Of a DNA stretch of 12,336 nt, positions 6,453 to 12,289 are shown piece by piece. The stretch's first letter is position 1, and every line of letters begins with the position of its first letter. Under the pieces are notes generated by a model that did no database searches, had not been told where the DNA came from, and saw only the letters and a program-made list of their open reading frames with translations. Source of the DNA: Lachnospiraceae bacterium (GTDB taxonomy: Bacteria > Bacillota > Clostridia > Lachnospirales > Lachnospiraceae); contig CAAGLJ010000056.1 of NCBI GenBank assembly GCA_900770785.1, positions 1-12,336 on the forward strand. Reading direction: 5' to 3'. The translations under genes were made by a program, and so were the position numbers.

Positions 6453-9124
6453 GAACAAAGAAACTGGTATTGGGCATTCTTGCCCATGTGGACGCAGGGA
6501 AAACCACTTTGGCAGAAAATATTCTGTACAGCTGTAAGGCCATAGGGAAAAGAGGAAGAGTGGATCATAGGGATACCTTTTTGGATACACACAGCCTGGA
6601 ACGGGAAAGGGGGATAACCATTTTCTCTAAACAGGCTTTTTTTTCGTTGGGCGATTGGGAGATCACTTTGCTGGATACTCCTGGCCATGTGGATTTTGGA
6701 GCAGAAATGGAGAGAACCCTACAGGTATTGGACTATGCTATTCTGGTGATTAACGGAAGTGATGGAGTGCAGAGCCATACCCGGACTTTATGGAAGCTGT
6801 TAAAGAACTATAAAATCCCTGTTTTTTTATTTGTAAATAAAATGGACAGGCCGGAAAATGAGGAAGATAAGCTGATGCAGGAGCTGAAAAAACGGCTTGG
6901 CACAGACTGTCTGGATTTTGGGCTTTGGGAAAAGGATGAGGATGCTTTCTGGGAAGAACTGGCGATAAGAGAAGAAGGATTGTTGGAAAGGTATCTGGAA
7001 GGGCAGCCGCCTGCTGATGGAGAAATCGCGGAATTGATCGAAAAAAGACAGGTCTTTCCTGTGTACTTTGGTTCGGCCCTGAAGGATTTTGGCGTTAGTG
7101 AATTTTTAAAAGGACTGGAAAAATATCTGCATCCCAAAGAATGTTTGGAAAATTTTGGGGCAAGAGTATTTAAAATAGGAAGAGACGGTCAGAATAACCG
7201 CCTGACCTATGTAAAGCTGACGGGAGGAAGCCTTAAGGTAAAGCAGCTGCTGGAGGGAAAAGAACGAAGAGGGGGACAGCCCTGGCAGGAGAAGGTGGAT
7301 CAGATCCGCCTCTATTCGGGAGAGGATTATACTCTTTCAGCAGAGGCTGAAGCGGGCATGGTCTGTGTACTGACAGGCCTTGCCAGAACCTATGTGGGGG
7401 AGGGCCTGGGAGAAGAAGCTCTTAAGGGTGAGACATTGCCACTTCTGGAGCCGGTGTTGACCTATAGCTTAAAGCTGGAGGAAGGGGTAAATTGGCACCA
7501 GGCATGTGAAAAGCTGGAAACCCTTTGCCAGGAGGACCCACAGCTGCAAATAGAATGGAAGGAGGGGCTTTCTGAAATTCAGGTAAAGGTGATGGGAGAA
7601 ATCCAGCTGGAGGTATTAAAAAGCCTGATTCCTGAACGATTCGGCTTTAGGGTGGAATTTGGTGCGGGACACATTACATATAAGGAAACCATAGCGAATC
7701 CGGTAGAAGGAGTGGGGCATTTTGAGCCTCTGCGTCATTATGCAGAGGTGCATCTTTTACTGGAACCTCTGCCAGCAGGCAGAGGACTGGAATTTGCCAC
7801 TGATTGCAGTGAGGATATTTTGGAGAGAAACTGGCAGAGGCTGATTCTTACTCATTTACAGGAGAAACAGCATCCCGGTGTGCTCACCGGTTCACCGATT
7901 ACGGATATACGGCTGACCCTGCTTACGGGAAAGGCCCACACCAGGCATACTGAAGGAGGAGACTTCCGGCAGGCTACTTACAGGGCCATTCGTCAGGGAC
8001 TCAGGAAAGCGGAAAGTGTTTTGCTGGAGCCGGTGTATTCCTTTACTCTGGAAGTACCCCAGTCCCAGGTGGGACGGGCTATGGCGGATATACAGCGGAT
8101 GCAGGGGAGAGCAGAGGTTTCTGCGGATACTGCGGCAGAGGGAGAGCTGACTCTGCTTACGGGAATCTGCCCGGTAGTGACTATGGGAGATTACCACAGG
8201 GAGGTACTGTCCTATACGCAGGGAAAAGGCCGGCTGAGCTGTCAGCTAAAGGGGTATGAGCCCTGCCATAATACGGAAGAAATAGTTAAAGATTTGGGCT
8301 ATGTACCAGAGGCTGATTTGGAAAATCCCTGCGGCAGCATTTTCTGTTCCCATGGGGCGGGAGTTTATGTGGAATGGGACAGGGTAGAAGAATATATGCA
8401 TCTGGAAGCGGTCTACCGTCCACCACAGAAAGAAGGGACAGAGCTTACATACACCGAAGGGGCAGCAGTCTCATCCTCCATAAGAAAGACTTCGGAAACC
8501 ATTGATTTGGAAGAGATTGATTCTATCCTTAACCGAACCTATAATGCCAACAAAAAGGGTGAGTCGGCTTATGGCAGACAGGGGTGGAACAGGAAGCAGG
8601 CGGACAGATCTGCCGGGGGGATAAGCAGAAGCTATAGGCCTCAGCCAAAGAAGGAGTCCTATCTTTTAGTGGACGGCTATAATGTAATTTTTGCCTGGAA
8701 GGATTTAAAGGAGCTGGCTGGAGTAAGTCTGGATGGAGCCAGAGGAAAGCTGATGGATATTCTGTGCGACTATCAGGCCATGAAGGGCTGCCGGATCATT
8801 CTGGTTTTTGATGCCTATCGTCTGCAGGGGCATCCGGTGGAAATTCTGGACTATCACAATATCCATGTGGTGTATACGAAGGAAGCGGAAACCGCAGACC
8901 AGTATATTGAAAAATTTGCCCACCAGCATGGAAAAGAGTATCAGATTACAGTAGCCACCTCCGACGGTCTGGAGCAGGTAATTATTCGGGGACAGGGCTG
9001 CGCCCTGCTGTCAGCAAGAGAGCTGGAGGAAGAAATTACACGCACCCGGGCAGCTTTTATGGAAAACTATGGCACCCGGACTGAGGGAAAGCATACATTG
9101 GGTGAGTACCTGCCAGAGGTTTAA
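6449..9124 (+). CDS. TetM/EF-G-like ribosomal GTPase fused to a Rae1/YacP-type NYN nuclease
   Basis: An 891-residue two-part protein. Residues 1 to about 695 form an EF-G/ribosomal-protection-like translational GTPase: G1 AHVDAGKTT (12-20), G2 ERERGITI (51-58), G3 DTPGH (76-80), G4 NKMD (130-133) and a G5-like GSAL, followed by domains II-V. The domain IV tip loop reads KAHTRHTEGGDFR (495-507) and lacks the YSPVS-like element of TetM/TetO, so tetracycline protection is doubtful. A basic, low-complexity linker (about 700-736) leads to a NYN domain at about 737-885. That domain has VDGYNVI (D742, N745), VFDA (D788), TKEAETAD (E814, D817) and VATSD (D839), the acidic set of YacP/Rae1. Rae1 is a ribosome-dependent endonuclease that cuts mRNA in the A site. 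The start overlaps the transporter stop (ATGA), with AGAGGAA 5-12 nt upstream. A combined ribosome-binding and mRNA-cutting role is inference. Confidence 0.93.
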   Translation: MRTKKLVLGILAHVDAGKTTLAENILYSCKAIGKRGRVDHRDTFLDTHSLERERGITIFSKQAFFSLGDWEITLLDTPGHVDFGAEMERTLQVLDYAILVINGSDGVQSHTRTLWKLLKNYKIPVFLFVNKMDRPENEEDKLMQELKKRLGTDCLDFGLWEKDEDAFWEELAIREEGLLERYLEGQPPADGEIAELIEKRQVFPVYFGSALKDFGVSEFLKGLEKYLHPKECLENFGARVFKIGRDGQNNRLTYVKLTGGSLKVKQLLEGKERRGGQPWQEKVDQIRLYSGEDYTLSAEAEAGMVCVLTGLARTYVGEGLGEEALKGETLPLLEPVLTYSLKLEEGVNWHQACEKLETLCQEDPQLQIEWKEGLSEIQVKVMGEIQLEVLKSLIPERFGFRVEFGAGHITYKETIANPVEGVGHFEPLRHYAEVHLLLEPLPAGRGLEFATDCSEDILERNWQRLILTHLQEKQHPGVLTGSPITDIRLTLLTGKAHTRHTEGGDFRQATYRAIRQGLRKAESVLLEPVYSFTLEVPQSQVGRAMADIQRMQGRAEVSADTAAEGELTLLTGICPVVTMGDYHREVLSYTQGKGRLSCQLKGYEPCHNTEEIVKDLGYVPEADLENPCGSIFCSHGAGVYVEWDRVEEYMHLEAVYRPPQKEGTELTYTEGAAVSSSIRKTSETIDLEEIDSILNRTYNANKKGESAYGRQGWNRKQADRSAGGISRSYRPQPKKESYLLVDGYNVIFAWKDLKELAGVSLDGARGKLMDILCDYQAMKGCRIILVFDAYRLQGHPVEILDYHNIHVVYTKEAETADQYIEKFAHQHGKEYQITVATSDGLEQVIIRGQGCALLSARELEEEITRTRAAFMENYGTRTEGKHTLGEYLPEV

Positions 9125-9151
9125 TGTATGAATAAAGCAAAAGGAGACGTT

Positions 9152-10450
9152 ATGCTTCCACAGGATTTTTTAAGCAGAATGGAAAAGATGCTGGGAGAGG
9201 AATATCCTCTCTTTCTGAAAAGCTATGAAAATGAGGAATATAAGGCCTTACGAAGAAATCCACTGAAAACGGATAAAGAGGAGTTTGAAGAAAAGATTGC
9301 ATTTTCTTTAAGAAGCGTTCCCTGGAGCTCTCTGGGCTATTATTATCCAAAGGAGGAGCAGCCGGGGCAGCATCCCTTCCATCAGGCGGGGCTGTACTAT
9401 ATTCAGGAACCCAGTGCCATGGCAGCAGCAGAATATCTGGAGGTGAAGCCGAAGGAGAGAATACTGGATCTGTGCGGGGCTCCCGGAGGAAAGAGCACAC
9501 AGATCGGAGGCTATTTGCAGGGAGAAGGGCTGCTAATCTGTAATGAACCTCATCCTGCAAGGGCAAAAATTCTTTCGGAAAACGTGGAACGAATGGGGAT
9601 AAGAAATGCCCTTGTAACGAATGAGCTGCCACAAAAACTGGCTTTGGCTTTTCCCAACTGGTTTGATAAAATTCTGGTAGATGCTCCCTGCTCAGGAGAA
9701 GGAATGTTTCGTAAGAATGAGGAGGCACGTAAGGAGTGGAGCCTGGAAAATGTACAGCTTTGTGCTTTGCGGCAGGACGAAATTCTTAAGGAAGCAGCGG
9801 TAATGCTTCGCCCTGGCGGTCGTCTGGTCTATTCGACCTGTACCTTTTCCCAGGAAGAGAATGAGGGAAGCGTTTCCCGTTTTTTAAAAAAGCATCCACA
9901 GTTTTCTTTAAAGGAGTCTGTTCGTCTCTGGCCACACAGGGTAGAAGGTGAGGGACATTTTATTGCTGTACTGGAAAAGCAGGGAATTTTGGATAAGGAG
10001 TACAGGCCTTTACCGGCAAACGGATTGGAAAAGCCGATTTCTTTAAAGGAATGTAAGGTCTTTGATGAGTTTCAAAGGGACTTTTTGCAGACGGATACGG
10101 ACTGGTCACTGTACCTTTTTGGGGAGCAGCTGTACCATTTGCCGAAGGATATGCCTTCCTTAAAGGGACTTAAGGTACTGCGTCCCGGACTGCATCTGGG
10201 AACCATAAAAAAGAATCGTTTTGAACCATCCCACGCACTGGCACTGGCTTTGGACACATCCAGGGTACGTTTTAGCTGGAATCTGTCCTCTGACAGTAAA
10301 GAGGTAAAGGACTATCTGACAGGCCAGACCTTTAGGGCAGAAGGAGAAAAGGGCTGGTATCTGATTACAGTAGAGGGCTATAGCCTGGGCTGGGGAAAGC
10401 TGGCTGGCGGAATGATGAAAAATCACTACCCCAAGGGATTGAGGAGGTAG
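9152..10450 (+). CDS. rsmF: 16S rRNA (cytosine-C5)-methyltransferase, RsmF/RsmB-NOP family
   Basis: SAM-dependent enzyme of 432 residues that should make 5-methylcytosine in rRNA. The N-terminal region (MLPQDFLSRMEKMLGEEYP) is typical of Firmicutes RsmF. The SAM-binding motif LDLCGAPGGKSTQ is at 105-117. The two family cysteines are present: C180 in DAPCSGEGMFRK (product release) and C230 in YSTCTFSQEENE (nucleophile). The C-terminal part contains LRPGLHLGTIKKNRFEPSHA, matching the extra domain of RsmF rather than RsmB. I place the start at 9152 rather than the in-frame ATG at 9128 because AAGGAG at 9141-9146 lies 5 nt before it and family members begin MLP. It follows the GTPase gene by 27 bp and is probably co-transcribed, giving a ribosome-related gene pair. 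Which cytosine is modified is not shown by the sequence. Confidence 0.92.
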   Translation: MLPQDFLSRMEKMLGEEYPLFLKSYENEEYKALRRNPLKTDKEEFEEKIAFSLRSVPWSSLGYYYPKEEQPGQHPFHQAGLYYIQEPSAMAAAEYLEVKPKERILDLCGAPGGKSTQIGGYLQGEGLLICNEPHPARAKILSENVERMGIRNALVTNELPQKLALAFPNWFDKILVDAPCSGEGMFRKNEEARKEWSLENVQLCALRQDEILKEAAVMLRPGGRLVYSTCTFSQEENEGSVSRFLKKHPQFSLKESVRLWPHRVEGEGHFIAVLEKQGILDKEYRPLPANGLEKPISLKECKVFDEFQRDFLQTDTDWSLYLFGEQLYHLPKDMPSLKGLKVLRPGLHLGTIKKNRFEPSHALALALDTSRVRFSWNLSSDSKEVKDYLTGQTFRAEGEKGWYLITVEGYSLGWGKLAGGMMKNHYPKGLRR

Positions 10451-10470
10451 TGGGGGGATACCAGGACAGG

Positions 10471-10509
10471 AAAAGGAATGTTTGGTTAAAATACCAACAT
10501 TCCTTTTTT
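10471..10509. terminator. Terminator between converging genes, possibly bidirectional
   Basis: GGAATGTT plus GGT (10475-10486, one bulged T) pairs with ACC plus AACATTCC (10493-10503) around a TAAAAT loop. Six T follow on the + strand (10504-10509) and AAAA precedes the stem, so it can also act for the minus-strand gene that ends at 10518. It closes the four-gene + strand unit. Confidence 0.85.
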
Positions 10510-10517
10510 GCGTTGAT

Positions 10518-10901
10518 TTAGTGCAGTGGTATATTATTAACCGCACAAATATGTTCCAACTCCTGCATGGAAAGTTTCCCCAGGCTGCGGAACTGTTGTA
10601 TTTTTTCCTTTGGTATTTCAGATAACTGAGAAAGATAAAGGATATAATTTCGTTCTAAAATATGTTTTAGTCGATTGGAAATAGGTAAGCTGTTGATGGG
10701 AATCTCCTGTTCAGGTGCCAATAACAGCCCCAATCTATTCAGGTCATGGACGACATACAGGATGTCACGCTGATTTGCCGTCAGTTTAATCAGTGTGAGA
10801 TAGTTATGACCCAAAAGCTGAGATACTTTGGTAAATCCGAGAGTATCCAAAATATATTTTGAGTGACCAGTAATAGATAAATTTTGTATTAATGCATCCA
10901 T
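10518..10901 (-). CDS. Small protein of two RNA polymerase alpha-CTD-like modules
   Basis: A 127-residue soluble protein. Residues about 67-125 align without gaps to the C-terminal domain of the RNA polymerase alpha subunit: ISSL-like entry (INSLPIS), R77 at the position of E. coli alpha Arg265, and FRSLGKLSMQEL matching the family's VRNLGKKSLEEV. The second lysine of the GKKS motif (E. coli K298) is Leu here, so DNA contacts may be altered. Residues about 3-60 (IQNLSITGHSKYILDTLGF) look like a second, more degenerate copy. There is no alpha N-terminal assembly domain, so it is not a core subunit. GGAGGT lies 5 nt before the ATG. It is transcribed divergently from an XRE regulator. It may bind promoter DNA or touch sigma/RNA polymerase; this is inference from the fold only. 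Confidence 0.8.
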   Translation of the reverse strand: MDALIQNLSITGHSKYILDTLGFTKVSQLLGHNYLTLIKLTANQRDILYVVHDLNRLGLLLAPEQEIPINSLPISNRLKHILERNYILYLSQLSEIPKEKIQQFRSLGKLSMQELEHICAVNNIPLH

Positions 10902-10916
10902 AGTAAACCTCCATAC

Positions 10917-10941
10917 AAATAAAAAGAACCGAAACTAGTCC
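10917..10941. repeat. Direct repeat copy 1, putative operator
   Basis: This 25-bp unit starts AAATAAAAAGAACC and ends ACTAGTCC. It matches the copy at 10969-10993 in 23 of 25 positions, with the two starts 52 bp apart. It lies across the predicted transcription start of the minus-strand alpha-CTD-like gene, a classic position for a repressor site. Confidence 0.75.
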
Positions 10942-10942
10942 C

Positions 10943-10951
10943 ATTATAGCA
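10943..10951 (-). promoter_or_regulatory. Extended -10 promoter of the alpha-CTD-like gene
   Basis: On the minus strand the sequence is TGCTATAAT: a perfect -10 box (complement of 10943-10948) with the TGn extension. No good -35 box is seen (TTTATT at about 17 bp), as expected for extended -10 promoters. The predicted start of transcription is near 10936, inside repeat copy 1. Confidence 0.65.
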
Positions 10952-10968
10952 CTTAACTTACATAAAAT

Positions 10969-10993
10969 AAATAAAAAGAACCAAAACTAGTTC
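10969..10993. repeat. Direct repeat copy 2, putative operator
   Basis: Second copy of the 25-bp unit, ending just before the SD of the XRE gene. It contains the imperfect palindrome GAACCAAAACTAGTTC (10978-10993; the outer four base pairs match). It covers the -35 side of the alpha-CTD-like gene's promoter and the immediate leader of the XRE gene. A dimer of the XRE protein bound to both copies could control both genes. Confidence 0.75.
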
Positions 10994-11008
10994 TTAATGG
11001 GGAGCAGA

Positions 11009-11245
11009 ATGGAACAGAAAATTAAGCAGGACAGTATCCACATAGGTGGTAATATCAGAAGAATACGGAAAGAAAAAGGAATGAAGCAGACGGAACTGGT
11101 TGCAGAGCTTCAGCTGCACGATATATCCATGACAAGAGAAACGTTGGTAAAAATTGAGCGGGAAGTGCAGCATATTAGAGCCAGTCAGTTAAAAGGGATC
11201 CGGGATGCCCTGACCACAACCTACGATGAACTGTTTAAGGAATAG
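11009..11245 (+). CDS. XRE-family (Cro/CI-like) transcriptional regulator
   Basis: A 78-residue DNA-binding protein that is almost entirely one HTH_3 domain: IGGNIRRIRKEKGMKQTELVAEL (12-34) carries helices 1-2, and MTRETLVKIEREVQHI (41-56) holds the recognition helix and following turn. The C-terminus (LKGIRDALTTTYDELF) completes the five-helix fold, and there is no sensor domain. I chose ATG 11009 over the in-frame ATG at 10997 because GGGGAG (10999-11004) precedes it; the spacing of 4 nt is short. It is divergent from the alpha-CTD-like gene, and the shared intergenic direct repeats are the obvious candidate operators, which would give autoregulation. Small XRE proteins of this type are common in phages and integrative elements. 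Confidence 0.88.
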   Translation: MEQKIKQDSIHIGGNIRRIRKEKGMKQTELVAELQLHDISMTRETLVKIEREVQHIRASQLKGIRDALTTTYDELFKE

Positions 11246-11283
11246 AGTGAAAAATTAAAGTTTTGCATTCATTTATTCAGGCA

Positions 11284-11308
11284 GTATCGTAAGTAAAACT
11301 TGCGGTAT
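11284..11308 (+). other. Stem-loop downstream of the XRE gene
   Basis: GTATCGTAAGT (11284-11294) can pair with ACTTGCGGTAT (11298-11308) around an AAA loop, with three G-T wobbles. No T-run follows. It precedes the real terminator at 11358-11381 by 50 bp. It may be only a 3'-UTR structure. Confidence 0.3.
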
Positions 11309-11357
11309 ACATGAGGATTGATGTGTAATTATAGCTTAGAATAATAGATTTTTCAAC

Positions 11358-11381
11358 CCACTTGCTAAAGTGGTTTTTTTT
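11358..11381 (+). terminator. Intrinsic terminator between the XRE gene and agrB
   Basis: CCACTT (11358-11363) pairs with AAGTGG (11368-11373) around a GCTA loop, followed by eight T (11374-11381). It is a short stem but has a strong T-run. It separates the XRE gene from the agr-like locus, so agrB needs its own promoter. Confidence 0.75.
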
Positions 11382-11403
11382 CATGTCATTTTAGTGCGAA
11401 AAA

Positions 11404-11432
11404 GGGACATAAAATGTCAAAAATGGGACATT
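11404..11432 (+). promoter_or_regulatory. Putative LytTR-type response-regulator operator upstream of agrB
   Basis: GGGACAT occurs at 11404-11410 and again at 11425-11431, exactly 21 bp apart, with an inverted ATGTC between them (11414-11418). AgrA and other LytTR regulators bind two 9-bp direct repeats with a 12-bp gap, which is the same 21-bp period. The pair lies about 70-100 bp upstream of the agrB start. Downstream candidates TTGGAA (11431-11436) and TATGAT (11458-11463) are 21 bp apart, an over-long spacer like those at activator-dependent agr promoters. The binding protein is inferred. Confidence 0.5.
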
Positions 11433-11502
11433 GGAAAAATGATACTATGAAGAGTGTTATGATAAAAATGCTAATATCAATATACTTGTCCTGAGGTGAG
11501 AA

Positions 11503-12084
11503 ATGACAGAGAAAATTGTTGACTGGCTATTAAAAAAACAGATAGAAAATCATATAATCTCTTCGGAGGATGAGCCGATATATCGCTACGGTTATATACT
11601 GGTATGCGAAGTAATCATAAATGTGTTCTTGGCACTTGTCATAGGAGCCGGAATGAAAGATATGAGGACTGTAGTTGCTTTTTTAGTTATCTATATCCCC
11701 CTAAGGAGCTTCTGCGGCGGGTGGCATGCCCCCAGGCTATGGCTATGTACAGTTTTTTCCAATATACTGTTGGTTGTCATTGTAATGGCACATAAGTATC
11801 TTACTCAACACTTTACGATTCCTGTATTATTAAGTATTTTTATGGTTTGTATGGGAATTATTCTATATTTTGCCCCAATAGAAACGATAACAAAACTGAT
11901 TGACCAGGAGGAAGAAAGAGTATATAGAAAAAAGATAAAAATCATAGCAATATGTCACTTTGCTGTGGGTATTTTTTTGATAGCAGTTCAAGCTGATAGA
12001 CGGATATTCACCTTAGTAAGTGCCTACACTACACAGGTACTTATGCTATTTCTGGGAATGGTAAATAGAGAACAAAATAGTTGA
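11503..12084 (+). CDS. agrB: AgrB-like peptide-processing membrane protease
   Basis: A 193-residue membrane cysteine endopeptidase of the accessory gene regulator B family, which trims an AgrD-type precursor and forms the cyclic autoinducing peptide. The catalytic pair is visible in FCGGWHAPRLWLC: H75 and C82, seven residues apart as in Staphylococcus AgrB (H77/C84). Hydrophobic segments lie at about 31-50, 54-72, 80-99, 104-126, 145-164 and 168-187. The cytoplasmic loop FAPIETITKLIDQEEERVYRKK matches the family's conserved APxxxxxKPL...EEExxxRKK region, though KPL is replaced by KLI. GAGG lies 6 nt before the ATG. No agrD-like precursor is seen on either side. The family identification is firm; which peptide it processes is unknown. 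Confidence 0.92.
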   Translation: MTEKIVDWLLKKQIENHIISSEDEPIYRYGYILVCEVIINVFLALVIGAGMKDMRTVVAFLVIYIPLRSFCGGWHAPRLWLCTVFSNILLVVIVMAHKYLTQHFTIPVLLSIFMVCMGIILYFAPIETITKLIDQEEERVYRKKIKIIAICHFAVGIFLIAVQADRRIFTLVSAYTTQVLMLFLGMVNREQNS

Positions 12085-12088
12085 ATCA

Positions 12089-12118
12089 TGTATAAATATG
12101 GAATAAAATATTTATACA
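12089..12118. other. 11-bp perfect inverted repeat after agrB
   Basis: TGTATAAATAT (12089-12099) and ATATTTATACA (12108-12118) are perfect reverse complements around an 8-nt spacer. It is AT-only apart from one G or C per arm, has no T-run, and lies between agrB and the response-regulator start. It may be a weak RNA hairpin or a dyad for a DNA-binding protein. Confidence 0.55.
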
Positions 12119-12142
12119 AAAGAAGAGGAGAGATTTTGACCT

Positions 12143-12289
12143 ATGTTCCATATAGCCATTTGTGATGACGATCGAAATTTTATTGCCTACCTTAAGAGGG
12201 TGATTAAAAAGGCAAAGGGAAACGAAAAATATGAATATAAAGTTTATGAATATATTTCTGGAGAAGAATTTGTTTATAATGATCCGTAG
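12143..12289 (+). pseudogene. 5' part of an AgrA/LytTR-type response regulator, stopped at codon 49
   Basis: The reading frame begins MFHIAICDDDRNFIAYLKRV, the standard start of an AgrA-like receiver domain, with the acidic cluster D8-D9-D10 that holds Mg2+. Helix 1 and strand 2 follow (KYEYKVYEYISGEEF). A TAG stop at 12287-12289 ends it after 48 residues, before the phospho-acceptor Asp expected near residue 55-60. Intact family members have about 230-250 residues, with a C-terminal LytTR DNA-binding domain. The bases after the stop (in frame NLDKILNSLSLGHTY) do not resemble the expected LLDIQM strand either, so more than a single point change is likely. GGAG lies 12 nt before the ATG, a long spacing. 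Its place after agrB fits an agr locus. It is either a broken gene or one interrupted near the window end. Confidence 0.6.

Noticed and set aside
6221..6688. 155-codon open frame on the minus strand
   Set aside because: It spans the transporter-GTPase junction antisense to two solid genes and shows no recognisable protein features.
6449..9124. Calling this a tetracycline-resistance gene (tetM/tetW/tetO)
   Set aside because: The protective loop motif is absent, and a nuclease domain makes the protein about 250 residues longer than classical ribosomal protection proteins.
9150..9728. 192-codon open frame on the minus strand
   Set aside because: It lies antisense within rsmF, has no SD, and its protein is Pro/Ser/His-rich without domains, which is typical of a shadow frame.
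11414..11494. 26-codon ORF upstream of agrB (MSKMGHWKNDTMKSVM...) as an agrD candidate
   Set aside because: No SD, no Cys, and it runs through the putative operator and promoter.
12088..12165. 25-codon ORF after agrB as an agrD candidate (MYKYGIKYLYKRRGEIL...)
   Set aside because: No SD, no Cys, no acidic tail; it overlaps the regulator start and the inverted repeat.
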